DNA of 64,000 nt, taken from contig NZ_JACVAP010000002.1 in the NCBI RefSeq assembly GCF_014851915.1, forward strand, positions 248,001 to 312,000, read 5' to 3'. The position numbers were made by a program, and so were the translations under genes. The notes beneath the pieces are model-generated. The model worked only from the letters and a program-made list of their open reading frames with translations. It had not been told where the DNA came from and searched no databases. Source of the DNA: Xanthomonas sp. XNM01 (lineage in GTDB: Bacteria > Pseudomonadota > Gammaproteobacteria > Xanthomonadales > Xanthomonadaceae). Of this stretch, positions 18,687 through 30,298 are shown in pieces (the first letter of the stretch is position 1; each line of letters opens with the position of its first letter).

Positions 18687-20261
18687 ATGCTTTCCTCGCC
18701 GAATCCGCTGCGCCGCCTGCCCGTGCTGGGCCTGCTGTCCCTTCTCCTGATCGCACCGCCTGCGCTGGCCCAGCGCGTCTCCGCCAAGGACCGTGCCGCC
18801 GCCGATGCGCTGCAGCAGCGCATGACCCAGGCCGAGCAGCGCTACCGCGACGCGCTGGTGCTGGTCGGCAACGGCGATGCCAAGGGCACCTGGGAGAGCA
18901 ACGCGGCGCTCGAGGACATGGAAGACGTCATCGATGCCTGCGTGAAGCAGCGCGGCTGCCCGCTCAGCGACGTGCTGGCCACCTACAAGCGCCTGCTGAA
19001 GGCCGACGTGGACGCGGAGGCCCAGGCCGCGGACGACCTCGGCGACGAGGAGCTGCTGGAAGGCGATCCATCGCTGGCACCGCTCGCCGACGACGTACCG
19101 GAGGCGGTGCGCGCGGCGACCCTGCTCGGTGGCGACCATCGCCACACCTTCGACCGCATGGTCCAGTACAACCCCGCGGTCCAGGCCGGCATCCGCCGCT
19201 GGCTGACCGACATGCGCCCGCAGCTGATGACCAGCTACGAGAACTACCAGGTCATGCGGCACCTGATGTGGCCGGAGTTCGAGCGGCGCGGCCTGCCCGA
19301 GGCGCTGCTGTTCGGGATCCTGGCCAAGGAATCTAACGGGCGCGTGCACTCGACCTCGCGTGCCGGCGCCAGCGGCCCGCTGCAGTTCATGCCGGCGACC
19401 GGCCGCCGCTTCGGCCTCGGCCCGGACGGCACCGGCTTCGATACCCGCTACGACGCACGCGCCTCGGCCGAGGCCAGCGCCAGCTATCTGAACGAGCGCC
19501 TGCGTCAGCTCAACAACGACATGGAGATGTCGCTGGCCGGCTACAACGGCGGCGAGGGCAGGGCGCTGCGCGTGCATCGCCAGAGCGGCGGTACCGGCTT
19601 CTGGTACGCCGACGCCTACGAGCAGTTCCCGGCCGAGACCAAGGACTACGTGCCGATGGTGATCGCCGCGGCCTGGATCTTCCTGCACCCGCGCGAGTTC
19701 GGCGTGCAGTTCCCGAAAGTGGACGCGCATCCGGCCACGTTCCGGCTGACGCGCACCGCCAGCATCTACGAGCTGACCGTGTGCCTGGGCAACGCCGGCA
19801 ACCGCGACGGGTACATGCGCACCCTGCGCAATCTCAATCCGCGTTACGAAGCCGAGGACTGGATTCCCGCCGGCACCGTGCTCAACGCGACCACCCGCGT
19901 CGCCGGCCTGTACGGACGGCATTGCGCCAGCGGCGCGCGCGCCGACCTCGCCCATGCGCTGGTGACCGCCGACGTCAACGCGGCGATCCTGCGCGAGGCG
20001 CCGCGCGGCAATGTCTCGGTCGGCGACCTGACCCCCGTCGAGGGCGTGCCGACGACGATCGCGACCGGCACGCCTCAGCCCGCACAGCCCAAGGCGCAGC
20101 AGGTGCGGACCTATCGCGTCGCCCGCGGCGACACGCTGGGCAGGATCGCGCAGAAGCATGGCTGCGAAGTCAGTGCGCTCGCCGCGGCGAACGGGCTCAA
20201 GGCTCCTGGTTATGCGCTGCGCCAGGGGCAGGAACTGCGCCTGCAGGGCTGCCGGTTGTAG
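18687..20261 (+). CDS. mltD: Membrane-bound lytic transglycosylase D-like protein with LysM
   Basis: Cleaves peptidoglycan glycan strands to 1,6-anhydro ends in the periplasm. From the ATG at 18687 there is a signal sequence (LPVLGLLSLLLIAPPALA), a helical N-terminal region to about residue 170, an SLT domain with the catalytic glutamate in FGILAKESNGRVHSTSRAGA, GPLQFMPATGRRFGL and SLAGYNGGEG. A C-terminal LysM (YRVARGDTLGRIAQKHGCEVSALAAAN) would anchor it to the wall. Only one LysM is visible and there is no lipobox, so it departs from Escherichia MltD; the symbol is by family. The start is chosen by the signal peptide. Confidence 0.9.
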   Translation: MLSSPNPLRRLPVLGLLSLLLIAPPALAQRVSAKDRAAADALQQRMTQAEQRYRDALVLVGNGDAKGTWESNAALEDMEDVIDACVKQRGCPLSDVLATYKRLLKADVDAEAQAADDLGDEELLEGDPSLAPLADDVPEAVRAATLLGGDHRHTFDRMVQYNPAVQAGIRRWLTDMRPQLMTSYENYQVMRHLMWPEFERRGLPEALLFGILAKESNGRVHSTSRAGASGPLQFMPATGRRFGLGPDGTGFDTRYDARASAEASASYLNERLRQLNNDMEMSLAGYNGGEGRALRVHRQSGGTGFWYADAYEQFPAETKDYVPMVIAAAWIFLHPREFGVQFPKVDAHPATFRLTRTASIYELTVCLGNAGNRDGYMRTLRNLNPRYEAEDWIPAGTVLNATTRVAGLYGRHCASGARADLAHALVTADVNAAILREAPRGNVSVGDLTPVEGVPTTIATGTPQPAQPKAQQVRTYRVARGDTLGRIAQKHGCEVSALAAANGLKAPGYALRQGQELRLQGCRL

Positions 20262-20667
20262 GGCGCGGGCAGCGCGACCATCCCGTGCTGCCGATCGCGG
20301 CCGGCGCCGCGCCGGTACGCTCGGCCCACAGCCGTTGCTGCGGGTGTGCAGATCGGGTTGGCGGTGGGCGGGTCCGGCCTGGGGCAGCGTCTCCGCTGCG
20401 GGAGGCGGCCTGATCCACGCCGTGGCGGTGACGCATTGTCTCTGCCGCCGGCAGGTGAGCGCGGCATGCGACTGCGAACGGTTGCCGGATCGTGGGGATG
20501 CTGCGGATCCGCGCCGCGCCGCGTCGCGCGGGTGGCGTCACGTACGCCTGCGACACGCGTCGAGGTGGTTTCGGCCCCGACAGACACCGCCGGAGTGGTG
20601 TCGGCCGAGGCCGACCATGTCCACCGATAGCCTGATGGGAATGCCGGCCCTGCGATCCCGTCAGGCG
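20262..20667. other. Gene-free stretch between convergent mltD-like and psd genes
   Basis: About 400 bases downstream of two convergent genes. No frame looks coding on either strand and there is no clear T-tailed hairpin. I see nothing to annotate. Confidence 0.5.
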
Positions 20668-21513
20668 TCAGCCGGTGCGACGCGCCAGCGCCTGGCCCAG
20701 GCGCACCGGCGACTCGGCGGCCAGACCTGCGTCCAGCGTGGCCACGCCCGGCGGCAGCAGCACGATCACAGTCGAGCCATAGTTGAAGCGCGCCATCTCG
20801 GCGAAGCGCTCCAGCACGATGCCCTTGCCGCGCCAGTCCTTGCGGGTGATGCGGTCGCCATAGTGCGGAATTTCCTCGCCGCTCCACACCGTCTCCACGC
20901 CGGAAACGAGCAGGGCGCCGACCATCACCGACACCATCGGCCCGAAGTCGGTGTCGAAATGGCAGACCAGGCGCTCGTTGCGCGCGAACAGGCGCGGCAC
21001 CCGCTGCACCGCGGCCGGGCCCACGCTGAACAGCCGGCCCGGCACGTGCACGGTTTCGCGCAGGGTGCCGGTCCACGGCATGTGCACGCGGTGGTAGTCG
21101 CGCGGCGACAGGTAGACGGTGGCGAACACGCCATTGGCGAACGGTGCGGCCGCCTCGGCATCGCCGAGCAGCTCGGCGGCGGTGAACGACTGGCCCTTGG
21201 CCTGGAAGATGCGGCCGTCCTCGATCGGGCCGAGCTGGCTGATCCGGCCATCGGCCGGCATCAGCAGCGCGTCCGGATCCGGATCGGCCACGCGTGCGCC
21301 GTGCTTCAGCGCACGGGTGAAGAAGGAGTTGAAGCTGTGGTAGCTGCGCGGATCGGCATCGGCGGCCTCGGACAGGTCGACATCGAAGCGCTTGACCACC
21401 TCGCCGATCATCCGCTGGCTGAACCAGGGCGAGCGCGAGTACGCGGCGCGGCGCGCCAGCGAGGACAGCAGCCGGTGCGGCAGCACCCAGCTCAGCGTGG
21501 TCATCAGGCTCAT
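20668..21513 (-). CDS. psd: Phosphatidylserine decarboxylase proenzyme
   Basis: Makes phosphatidylethanolamine at the inner membrane. The 281-residue proenzyme shows [47 protein letters not shown] and [14 protein letters not shown]. Near the C-terminus is the self-cleavage triad [12 protein letters not shown], where Gly-Ser cleavage creates the pyruvoyl group. The ATG at 21513 overlaps the SCO1 stop (ATGA), so psd is translationally coupled to a copper chaperone gene; ATG at 21504 is an alternative. Confidence 0.96.
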   Translation of the reverse strand: MSLMTTLSWVLPHRLLSSLARRAAYSRSPWFSQRMIGEVVKRFDVDLSEAADADPRSYHSFNSFFTRALKHGARVADPDPDALLMPADGRISQLGPIEDGRIFQAKGQSFTAAELLGDAEAAAPFANGVFATVYLSPRDYHRVHMPWTGTLRETVHVPGRLFSVGPAAVQRVPRLFARNERLVCHFDTDFGPMVSVMVGALLVSGVETVWSGEEIPHYGDRITRKDWRGKGIVLERFAEMARFNYGSTVIVLLPPGVATLDAGLAAESPVRLGQALARRTG

Positions 21514-22163
21514 GGGGCGCGGTCCGCGTCGGTCAGCAGGGCGAGGTCGTCGGCGATCGCCTGCGGCTGGAACGGCGGGCGGATCAGCCCGGCCCAGCGG
21601 CCCTGCGGGTCGAGCACGGCGATGTTGGCCGAATGGTCGACGCTGTAGTCGTTCGGGTTTTCCTCGAACTTCTGGCCAGGCACCTTCATGAACACGAAGC
21701 CGACCGAGGTCGCGAACTTCTCCAGCGCCGGCACGTCGGCGGTGGCGGCCAGGGTGTCGGGGTGGAAGCCGCGCGCGTACTCGCCGGTCCGGGCGGGGGT
21801 GTCGCGCTCGGGATCGACCGACACGAACAGCACGCGCGGGCGGGTGCTCTCCGGCAGGGTTTCCCACTGCTTCTGCGCCTGGGCCAGCTCGGCCAGCGTG
21901 GTCGGGCACACGTCCGGGCAGAAGGTGAAGCCGAGGAACACCAGGGTCCAGTGGCCGGCCAGCTCGCCGGGAATCAGCTGCGTGCCATCGGACTGGCGCA
22001 GCGTGTAGGCCGGCAGCTCACGCGGCTGCGGCAGCAGGGTCACCGTCTGCAGCGCCGGGCCCTGCGGTGCGGGCTCCTGGCCGAGGAAATGGCGCGCGGC
22101 CAGCAGGCCCAGGCCGGCGGCCAGGGCGACGATCAGCACGTAGCCGAAGGTGCGGTTGAACAT
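21510..22163 (-). CDS. SCO1/SenC family copper chaperone / thioredoxin-fold protein
   Basis: A 217-residue membrane-anchored protein that delivers copper to the CuA site of cytochrome oxidase or acts as a thiol reductase. The N-terminal anchor is [23 protein letters not shown]; the thioredoxin-fold domain carries the copper-binding CPDVCPTTL and the distal histidine in [17 protein letters not shown] start at the ATG at 22163, which begins just before the anchor; an in-frame TTG at 22190 would add nine residues. It is the first gene of a coupled pair with psd. Confidence 0.93.
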   Translation of the reverse strand: MFNRTFGYVLIVALAAGLGLLAARHFLGQEPAPQGPALQTVTLLPQPRELPAYTLRQSDGTQLIPGELAGHWTLVFLGFTFCPDVCPTTLAELAQAQKQWETLPESTRPRVLFVSVDPERDTPARTGEYARGFHPDTLAATADVPALEKFATSVGFVFMKVPGQKFEENPNDYSVDHSANIAVLDPQGRWAGLIRPPFQPQAIADDLALLTDADRAP

Positions 22164-22211
22164 CGGGGTGTTCCGCTCATCTGACGACAACGGGCCATGA
22201 TACCGGCCCGG

Positions 22212-22217
22212 GCGTAT
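22212..22217 (+). promoter_or_regulatory. Likely -10 box of prmB
   Basis: A TATAAT hexamer followed by CGCCGGCCC, 37 bases before the prmB ATG and in the divergent region with the SCO1 gene. No good -35 is seen 17 bases upstream. Confidence 0.5.
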
Positions 22218-22254
22218 AATCGCCGGCCCTTCCGTTCATGCGTCCAGCGCCTCC

Positions 22255-23184
22255 ATGACCGCAGATCCGGCCGCCGAGCTGCACACCATCATCGACCTGA
22301 TCCGCTACGGCGCCAGCCGCTTCAATGCGGCCGGGCTGACCTTCGGGCACAGCTACGACAACGCGCTGGACGAGGCGACCCAGCTGGTGCTGCACGCATT
22401 GCACCTGCCGCACGACCTGAGCCCGGTCTACGGCCAGTCGCGCCTGACCGGCGAGGAGAAGCAGGCGATCCTGGGGCTGTTCGCGCGTCGCATCGACGAG
22501 CGCATCCCGGCCGCCTACCTCACCGGCGAGGCCTGGTTCGCGGGCCTGAGCTTCAGGACCGATGCGCGCGCGCTGGTGCCGCGTTCGCCGATCGCCGAAC
22601 TGATCGAGGCCGGCTTCGAGCCGTGGCTGGGCGGCCGCGAGGTGCGGACCGCGCTGGACCTGTGTACCGGCTCGGGCTGCATCGCCATCGCGATGGGCCA
22701 TTACAACCCGGAGTGGCAGGTCGATGGCGTCGACATCAGCGACGACGCGCTGGCGCTGGCTGGCGAGAACAAGGAGCGGCTGCTGGCGCACAACGTCAGC
22801 CTGGTGAAGTCCGACCTGTTCGATGGCCTGACCGGCCGCCATTACGACCTGATCGTCACCAATCCGCCGTACGTCACCAACGACGAGACCGATGCGCTGC
22901 CGGCCGAGTACGCGTTCGAGCCCGAGCTCGGCCTGCGTGCCGGCGACGACGGCCTGGACCTGGTGCTGAAGATCCTGCGCGACGCGCCGCTGCACCTGAG
23001 CCAGGACGGCCTGCTGATCTGCGAGGTCGGCGAGTCGGAGCAGCACCTGGTCAAGCTGCTGCCGGAGCTGGACCTGGCCTGGATCGAGTTCAAGGTCGGG
23101 CAGATGGGCATCTTCGCGGTCGAATGCCGCGAGCTGATCCGTCACAACGCACGCATCAGCGAACTGGCCGCCGCGCGCGCCTGA
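22255..23184 (+). CDS. prmB: 50S ribosomal protein L3 N5-glutamine methyltransferase
   Basis: An S-adenosylmethionine-dependent methylase of the glutamine in ribosomal protein L3. The 309-residue protein has the helical N-terminal substrate domain, LDLCTGSGCIAIAMG as the SAM-binding loop and the catalytic NPPY motif (LIVTNPPYVTNDETDALPAE). The continuation after NPPY (EYAFEPELGLRAGDDGLDLV) is typical of PrmB rather than the release-factor enzyme PrmC. It is followed by aroC, as in relatives. Confidence 0.95.
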   Translation: MTADPAAELHTIIDLIRYGASRFNAAGLTFGHSYDNALDEATQLVLHALHLPHDLSPVYGQSRLTGEEKQAILGLFARRIDERIPAAYLTGEAWFAGLSFRTDARALVPRSPIAELIEAGFEPWLGGREVRTALDLCTGSGCIAIAMGHYNPEWQVDGVDISDDALALAGENKERLLAHNVSLVKSDLFDGLTGRHYDLIVTNPPYVTNDETDALPAEYAFEPELGLRAGDDGLDLVLKILRDAPLHLSQDGLLICEVGESEQHLVKLLPELDLAWIEFKVGQMGIFAVECRELIRHNARISELAAARA

Positions 23185-23344
23185 TCGACCGGCTCCGCGC
23201 GGCCACCGGCCCGCGGAAAACCGCTGCGGACAAGGGTGATCGGTTGCCAATGCAACCGTTGCGCGCCTGCTTGCGCAGTGCACAACGGCGCGTGCCGATA
23301 TGCGATGCTTGGCGGCCCGTCACTGGGTCCCTGCGGAGCGGCGC

Positions 23345-24457
23345 TTGAGCAGCAACACCTTCGGAAAACTCCTGTCGGTCACCACCTTCGGCGAATCGCA
23401 TGGTCCGGCGATCGGCTGCGTGATCGACGGCTGCCCGCCCGGGCTGGAGATCGCGCCGGAGGAGTTCGCCCACGACCTGCAGCGGCGTGCGACCGGCAGG
23501 AGCCGGCATACGTCGGCGCGGCGCGAGGCCGACGAGGTCGAGATCCTGTCCGGCGTCTACGAAGGCCGCACCACCGGTACGCCGATCGCGCTGCTGATCC
23601 GCAACACCGACCAGCGCAGCAAGGACTACAGCAACATCGCCGCGCAGTTCCGCCCGGGACACGCCGATTACAGTTACTGGCAGAAGTACGGCGTCCGCGA
23701 CCCGCGCGGTGGCGGCCGCAGCTCGGCGCGCGAGACCACGATGCGCGTGGCCGCCGGCGTGATCGCCAAGAAGTGGCTGCTGCAGCGTCACGGCGTGGTC
23801 GTGCGCGGTTTCCTGTCGCAGCTCGGTGATATCCGTCCAGCCGGCTTCGACTGGAGCGCGGTCGAGGACAACCCGTTCTTCTGGCCGCATGCCGCCCAGG
23901 TGCCCGAACTCGAGGCCTACATGGACGCGCTGCGCAAGTCCGGCGATTCGGTCGGCGCGCGCGTGGACGTGGTCGCCGACAACGTGCCGCCGGGCTGGGG
24001 CGAGCCGATCTACGGCAAGCTCGACGGCGAACTGGCCGCGGCGCTGATGAGCATCAACGCGGTCAAGGGCGTGGAGATCGGCGACGGCTTCGCCAGCGCG
24101 GCGCAGAAGGGCACCGAGCACCGCGACCTGATCTCGCCCGACGGCTTCCTGTCCAATCACGCCGGCGGCATTCTCGGCGGCATTTCCACCGGCCAGCCGG
24201 TGACCGCGTCGATCGTGCTCAAGCCGACCTCCAGCCTGCGCCTGCCCGGGCAGACCGTCGACGTGGACGGCAATGCGGTCGAAGTGATCACCACCGGTCG
24301 CCACGATCCGTGCGTGGGCATCCGCGCCACCCCGATCGCCGAGGCGATGGTCGCGCTGGTGCTGATGGACCAGGCACTGCGTCACCGCGCACAGTGCGGC
24401 GACGTCGGTACCGTCACCCCGCGCATTCCGGCCAGCGGCGGGAACCTCGATGGCTGA
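23345..24457 (+). CDS. aroC: Chorismate synthase
   Basis: The last step of the shikimate pathway, from EPSP to chorismate, using reduced FMN. The 370-residue protein shows the three family signatures: [48 protein letters not shown] and [23 protein letters not shown] start at the TTG at 23345 (GGAG about 8 bases upstream, giving [20 protein letters not shown]); an ATG at 23300 would add 15 residues lacking family resemblance. The stop overlaps the next gene by 8 bases. Confidence 0.97.
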   Translation: MSSNTFGKLLSVTTFGESHGPAIGCVIDGCPPGLEIAPEEFAHDLQRRATGRSRHTSARREADEVEILSGVYEGRTTGTPIALLIRNTDQRSKDYSNIAAQFRPGHADYSYWQKYGVRDPRGGGRSSARETTMRVAAGVIAKKWLLQRHGVVVRGFLSQLGDIRPAGFDWSAVEDNPFFWPHAAQVPELEAYMDALRKSGDSVGARVDVVADNVPPGWGEPIYGKLDGELAAALMSINAVKGVEIGDGFASAAQKGTEHRDLISPDGFLSNHAGGILGGISTGQPVTASIVLKPTSSLRLPGQTVDVDGNAVEVITTGRHDPCVGIRATPIAEAMVALVLMDQALRHRAQCGDVGTVTPRIPASGGNLDG

Positions 24458-25511
24458 TGCACGGCCACGCGTGTGGGTCAGCCAGCCGCTGTTCGACGAT
24501 GTCGTCGCGCAGCTGGAGGCCCATTTCCAGGTCGAGACCACCGATGCGGTCACCGCGCATTCGCCGGCCGATCTGGCCGCGAAGCTGGCACCGCTGGATG
24601 GCGCGCTGGTCACCCTGAACGAGCGTATCGGCGCGGCCCAGATCGCCGGCGCGCCGGCGCTGCGTGCGATCGCCAACGTCGGCGTCGGCTACAACAATCT
24701 GGATATCGACGCGCTCAGCGCGGCCGGCATCGTTGCGACCAATACGCCGGACGTGCTCACCGAGACCACCGCCGACCTCGGCTTCGCCCTGCTGATGGCC
24801 GCCGCGCGCCGGATCACCGAATCCGAGCGCTGGCTGCGCGAGGGGCAGTGGGGGCAGTGGTCGTTCAAGACCATGCTGGGCGCCGACATCCATGGCAGCA
24901 CGCTGGGCATCCTCGGCATGGGCCGGATCGGGCAGGGCATCGCCCGCCGCGGCCATCATGGCTTCGGCATGAAGGTGCTGTACCACAACCGGTCGCGCCT
25001 GCCCGAGGCCACCGAACGCGAGGTCGGTGCCGCGTATGCCGGCTTCGATGAGCTGCTGGCGCAGGCCGATCATCTGGTGCTGGTGCTGCCGTACTCGGCC
25101 ACCAACCACCACATCATCGACGCGGCCGCACTGGCGAAGATGAAGCCGACCGCGACCCTTGTGAACATCGCCCGCGGCGGCATCGTCGACGAGCTGGCCC
25201 TGGCCGATGCGCTGGCCAACGGCCGCCTGGCCGCGGCCGGGCTGGACGTGTACGAAGGCGAGCCGCAGGTTCGCCCCGAACTGCTGGCGCTGCGCAACGT
25301 GGTGCTGACTCCGCACATCGGCAGCGCCTCGCTGGCTACGCGCCGGGCGATGGTGCAGCTGGCGGTGGACAACCTGGTCGCCGCGCTTGGCGCCGGCCCC
25401 GATGCCGGGCGTCCACCGAGCGCGATCAATGCCGTGGCGATGACCAGCATTGCCGGCAAAGCCGGCGCTGCGACCGTGGGCGCGACCAAGATCGCCGACG
25501 GAAAACGATAG
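24450..25511 (+). CDS. D-2-hydroxyacid dehydrogenase (glyoxylate/hydroxypyruvate/2-ketogluconate reductase type)
   Basis: An NAD(P)H-dependent reductase of 2-keto acids, 353 residues. The Rossmann motif [16 protein letters not shown] is followed by [11 protein letters not shown], which suggests NADPH preference. The catalytic set is complete: Arg in [11 protein letters not shown], Glu in YEGEPQ, His in LTPHIGSAS. It resembles 2-ketogluconate / glyoxylate reductases, and the exact substrate is open. About 30 extra residues follow the usual C-terminus. Overlap with aroC (8 bases) suggests co-translation. Confidence 0.92.
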   Translation: MADARPRVWVSQPLFDDVVAQLEAHFQVETTDAVTAHSPADLAAKLAPLDGALVTLNERIGAAQIAGAPALRAIANVGVGYNNLDIDALSAAGIVATNTPDVLTETTADLGFALLMAAARRITESERWLREGQWGQWSFKTMLGADIHGSTLGILGMGRIGQGIARRGHHGFGMKVLYHNRSRLPEATEREVGAAYAGFDELLAQADHLVLVLPYSATNHHIIDAAALAKMKPTATLVNIARGGIVDELALADALANGRLAAAGLDVYEGEPQVRPELLALRNVVLTPHIGSASLATRRAMVQLAVDNLVAALGAGPDAGRPPSAINAVAMTSIAGKAGAATVGATKIADGKR

Positions 25512-25604
25512 GGAACCTCCGCTGCCGCATCTGGAGGTTCCCCGAACCCGGACCACAGCGCGCCCCTGTCTTCCGTTCCTCCCCATCCGATAGAAGCACA
25601 CACC

Positions 25605-26630
<1,026 letters not shown>

Positions 26631-26650
26631 GCACGGCCTGCGCGCGCTGG

Positions 26651-26684
26651 ACAGGGCGCGCGGCTTCGGCCGCGCGCTGTTTTT
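26651..26684 (+). terminator. Intrinsic terminator of asd
   Basis: A long GC stem (GCGCGCGGC / GCCGCGCGC, extended by ACAG / CTGT with a small bulge) capped by a TTCG tetraloop and followed by five T residues, 20 bases after the asd stop. Confidence 0.88.
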
Positions 26685-26867
26685 CATGCAGCCGCAGCAG
26701 GTGGCGCGCGCATGCTCCGCCGCTCCGCGAGCTGAGCGCAGGCCCCGACCGTGATGCCGGGCACCCGCGTCGGGTAGCCGGGAAGGGCCGGGATGCAGCT
26801 GCCGCGCATGGCCGCGGGGCACCATCACGATTCCCGCCCGCCGATGCGGCCCGCCGGGCGAACCGGC

Positions 26868-26873
26868 TATAGT
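26868..26873 (+). promoter_or_regulatory. Possible -10 box abutting fimV start
   Basis: TATAGT ends 7 bases before the ATG at 26881, and no Shine-Dalgarno is visible. If used, transcription would start at or next to the ATG, giving a leaderless mRNA. There is no -35 match. Confidence 0.35.
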
Positions 26874-26880
26874 GCGCCGC

Positions 26881-28671
26881 ATGAATGCGAGGGGACGGAG
26901 CGCGCTGCGCTCATGGACATGGCTGCTGACGGTGTCGCTCGCCCTGCTGAGCGGCAGCGCGATGGCGCTGGGGCTTGGACAGATCCGGGTGCTGTCGGGC
27001 CCTGGCCAGCCGCTGCTGGCCGAGATCCCGATCGTCTCCAACGAACCCGGCGAGCTCGAGAACGCCCGCGCACGGCTGGCGTCGCCCGATACCTTCGCCC
27101 GCGTCGGCCTGCAGCCGCCGCAGGGGCTGGTGCGTGACCTGCAGTTCGAGATCACCCAGGATGCGCAGGGTCGTGCGGTCGTGCGCGTCACCAGCGACCG
27201 GCCCGTGGATGTGGCGGCGGTCGCCTTCCTGATCGAGGTCGACTGGGGCCAGGGCCGGCTCGTGCGCGAGTATTCGGCGCTGGTCGCCGCGCCGCAGACG
27301 GCGGCCGCGATCGAAGCGCCCGCGATCCAGGCACCGCAGGCCGCGCCGGCCGACATCATCGTCCGCGAGCCGGCGCCGGTGTCCACACCCGCTCCCATAC
27401 CGACGGCGACACCCGCCGCGCCGGTGGCCGAAGCACCGGCAGTGCCGCCACCACCCGCACCGATGGCCGTGGCCGGAGGCGAGGTGCTGGCGCAGGTGGA
27501 ACGCGGGCAGACGCTGTCCACGCTGGCTGCGGGCATGGACCGCGGCGGGCACACGCTGAACCAGGTGATGCTGGCGCTGCTGCGGGCCAATCCCGAAGCC
27601 TTCGTCGACGGCAACATCCACCGCCTGCGGGCCGGTGCGGTGATGCGCATGCCCGCGGCCGGCGATTTCGCCGAGGCCGACGCGGCAACGGCCAGTGCGC
27701 TGGTGCGGGAACAGACCGCGCAGTGGCGCCAGTCGCGCCGGCCGATCCAGCAGCCGGCCGAAAGCGCCGGTGCGGCGGCATCCGCTCCGACAACCGCCCC
27801 GGCTGCGATCCCGGTGATCCCGACCGGCGGCGCACGGCTGGAAATCGCACCGGCAGCCGCCGATGCGGGCACGCAAGCGACACGGTCCGGCCTGGGCGCC
27901 GGCGGCGAGGACGGCGACATGCTGGCGAACGAACAGCTGCGGCAGGCGCAGGAAGACATCGCGACCCGCGATTCGGAGCTGCAGGAATTGCGCGGACGGG
28001 TCGAGGAACTGGAGAAGCTGCAGCAGCAGCAGGCCCAGCTGATCGCGCTCAAGGACAGCGACCTGGCCGCCGCGCAGGCGCGCCTGTCCCAGCTCGATGC
28101 CGGTGCGGGCGACGCAGCCGGTGGCGGCGTGCCGTTGTGGCTGTTCGGCGGCCTGGCGCTGCTGATCGCCGCGGCCGCGGTCTGGTGGCTGGCGCGGCGG
28201 CCCAAGCCGCTGCCGATCCCAGTCGCGCGTGCCGGCGGCGGTGGGTTCGATGCCGCGTCGCTGACTGCCGCCGTGCCCGAACAGACCGGCACCGATCCCG
28301 GCCTGGCGGTCGACGCGCCCGAGGAGGCCCATCACGCGCCCGCACCGGCGGTCGCGCCCGAGCCCGCGCCTGCACCCGAGCCCGGGCATGACCGCGCCCC
28401 GGAGCCCGCGGCCCCGGCCGCGCCGCGCGCCTACCCGGCCGCCTGGCAGCCGGACGCGTCCGCGGTGCCGGCCTGGCATACCGATGATGTCTCGGCGCCG
28501 CTGGCGCCGCTCAACCCGGCGCCGGCCGGACGCGAACGGCTCGAACTGGCGATCGCCTACCTCGACCTGGGCGATGCCGAAACCGCGCGCACCCTGCTGC
28601 GCGAGGTCGCCAATGGCCAGGATCCCGCCGCACGCGACGAAGCGCTGCAGTTGCTGCGCGAGATCGGCTGA
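26881..28671 (+). CDS. fimV: FimV-like polar hub / pilus assembly protein
   Basis: An inner-membrane protein with a periplasmic peptidoglycan-binding part; the family promotes type IV pilus and type II secretion assembly and polar signalling. About 596 residues: signal peptide, conserved N-terminus LGLGQIRVLSGPGQPLLAEIPI, a LysM-like region (VERGQTLSTLAAGMDRGG), Ala/Pro-rich linkers, a coiled coil (TRDSELQELRGRVEELEKLQ), one membrane helix (LWLFGGLALLIAAAAVWWLA), a Pro/Glu/Ala cytoplasmic linker, and the FimV C-terminal helical domain (ERLELAIAYLDLGDAETARTL). It is shorter than Pseudomonas FimV. An in-frame GTG at 26872 is an alternative start. truA follows directly, as in Pseudomonas and Xanthomonas. 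Confidence 0.92.
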   Translation: MNARGRSALRSWTWLLTVSLALLSGSAMALGLGQIRVLSGPGQPLLAEIPIVSNEPGELENARARLASPDTFARVGLQPPQGLVRDLQFEITQDAQGRAVVRVTSDRPVDVAAVAFLIEVDWGQGRLVREYSALVAAPQTAAAIEAPAIQAPQAAPADIIVREPAPVSTPAPIPTATPAAPVAEAPAVPPPPAPMAVAGGEVLAQVERGQTLSTLAAGMDRGGHTLNQVMLALLRANPEAFVDGNIHRLRAGAVMRMPAAGDFAEADAATASALVREQTAQWRQSRRPIQQPAESAGAAASAPTTAPAAIPVIPTGGARLEIAPAAADAGTQATRSGLGAGGEDGDMLANEQLRQAQEDIATRDSELQELRGRVEELEKLQQQQAQLIALKDSDLAAAQARLSQLDAGAGDAAGGGVPLWLFGGLALLIAAAAVWWLARRPKPLPIPVARAGGGGFDAASLTAAVPEQTGTDPGLAVDAPEEAHHAPAPAVAPEPAPAPEPGHDRAPEPAAPAAPRAYPAAWQPDASAVPAWHTDDVSAPLAPLNPAPAGRERLELAIAYLDLGDAETARTLLREVANGQDPAARDEALQLLREIG

Positions 28672-28704
28672 GCCGGTCTCCCGGCCGACAGAAAGGAACG
28701 AACG

Positions 28705-29478
28705 ATGCGTTACGCGCTTGGCGTCGAGTACGACGGCGGCGGATTCCGTGGCTGGCAGCAGCTGGGCGGTTCGCGCCGCGCCACGGTGCAGGCGACCCTG
28801 CAGGATGCGCTGTCCTCGGTGGCCGATACGCCGATCCAGGTGGTCTGTGCCGGCCGCACCGATGCCGGTGTCCATGCCGAGTGCCAGGTCGTGCACTTCG
28901 ACACCGACGCGCAGCGCGATCCACGCGCCTGGACGCTGGGTACGACCGGCCGCCTGATTCCGTCGGTCTGCGTGCGCTGGTGCGTGCCGGTGGCCGACGA
29001 TTTCAATGCGCGCTTCTCCGCGCGCGCGCGCCGTTACCGCTATCGGCTCGTCAACCGCCTGGTCCGCCCGGCGCTGTACCGGCACATGATGGCCTGGGAA
29101 CGGCGCCCGCTGGACGCCGACGCGATGCACCGTGCCGGTCAGGCGCTGCTGGGCGAGCAGGATTTCAGCGCGTTCCGCACCGTGCACTGCCAGGCCCGTC
29201 ACCCGCGCCGCAACCTGCAGGAGATCGTCGTCCGGCGTGAAGGCGAGGTGATCGAAATCGAGGTCCAGGCCAACGCTTTTCTTCACCACATGGTGCGTAA
29301 CATCGTCGGCTCGCTGCTCGAGGTCGGAGCCGGCGCGCGCGACGAGGGGTGGATTGCCGAGTTGCTTGCCGGCCGCGACCGTACCCTGGCCGGGCCGACA
29401 GCGCCGCCGCAGGGGCTGGTGTTCCTGCGGCCGCTGTATCCGGCCGAATGGAATCTGCCTGCGGAGGTGACCCTGTGA
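28705..29478 (+). CDS. truA: tRNA pseudouridine synthase A
   Basis: Makes pseudouridine at positions 38-40 of tRNA anticodon arms. The 257-residue protein shows the catalytic aspartate in [38 protein letters not shown], and [19 protein letters not shown] near the C-terminus. AGAAAGGA precedes the ATG. It overlaps trpF by 4 bases (GTGA). Confidence 0.97.
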   Translation: MRYALGVEYDGGGFRGWQQLGGSRRATVQATLQDALSSVADTPIQVVCAGRTDAGVHAECQVVHFDTDAQRDPRAWTLGTTGRLIPSVCVRWCVPVADDFNARFSARARRYRYRLVNRLVRPALYRHMMAWERRPLDADAMHRAGQALLGEQDFSAFRTVHCQARHPRRNLQEIVVRREGEVIEIEVQANAFLHHMVRNIVGSLLEVGAGARDEGWIAELLAGRDRTLAGPTAPPQGLVFLRPLYPAEWNLPAEVTL

Positions 29479-30131
29479 ATCGCACGCTGTATCGCACCCG
29501 GATCAAGTTCTGTGGCATGACCCGCCCCGGCGACGTCCGTCTCGCCGGCGAGCTGGGTGTGGATGCCGTTGGTTTCGTGTTCGCCGCGCGCAGCCCGCGG
29601 CGGCTGGCGCCGACCGAGGCGCGGGTACTGCGCCAGGCGCTGTCGCCGCTGGTCGACGCGGTCGCGCTGTTCCGCGACAACACCTCCGAGGAGGTGCGCG
29701 AGGTCGTGCGCCAGGTCCGGCCCAGCCTGATCCAGTTCCACGGCGACGAGGACGACGCGTTCTGCCGCGCGTTCCGCGTGCCCTATCTGAAGGCGGTGCC
29801 GATGGGCGATGGTGCGAGCTGGGATGCGCGGATGCTGCAGCACCGCTGGCCGAACGCGGCCGGCTTCCTGTTCGACAGTCACAGCGTCGGTGGCGATGGT
29901 GGCAGCGGACAGGGATTCGACTGGCGCAGGATCCCGACCGGCCTGCACCGGCCGTTCCTCCTGGCCGGCGGCATCACCCCGGACAACGTCAAGGACGCGA
30001 TCCTGGCCACGCTGCCGTGGGGTGTCGACGTGGCCAGCGGCATCGAGGTCTCGCCCGGCATCAAGGATGGCGACAAGATGCGGCGCTTCGTCGAGGAAGT
30101 GCGTCACGCCGACTGCACCGAGATGGGCTGA
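29475..30131 (+). CDS. trpF: Phosphoribosylanthranilate isomerase
   Basis: The third step of tryptophan synthesis, 218 residues, a TIM barrel. Seen: [20 protein letters not shown] (catalytic Cys), [40 protein letters not shown] and [21 protein letters not shown] use the GTG at 29475: GGAGGTGA lies 5 bases upstream and it overlaps the truA stop. trpF is separated from trpB by 3.4 kb holding a regulator and small peptide genes. Confidence 0.96.
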   Translation: MNRTLYRTRIKFCGMTRPGDVRLAGELGVDAVGFVFAARSPRRLAPTEARVLRQALSPLVDAVALFRDNTSEEVREVVRQVRPSLIQFHGDEDDAFCRAFRVPYLKAVPMGDGASWDARMLQHRWPNAAGFLFDSHSVGGDGGSGQGFDWRRIPTGLHRPFLLAGGITPDNVKDAILATLPWGVDVASGIEVSPGIKDGDKMRRFVEEVRHADCTEMG

Positions 30132-30298
30132 GCGACGCGACACATCCCTCGGCCGGGTCGGCCGCGCCCTGGCGCGATCGCGGTGGGACCGGTGCTCCGT
30201 TCGGCCTGTTCTCGTCGGAGCAGGCCGTTCGTGCCGCAACGGTTCCGCGCTAGACCGGCGGCTTCAGGGCGTGGCCGCATCGGTTGCGGACCACGCCA

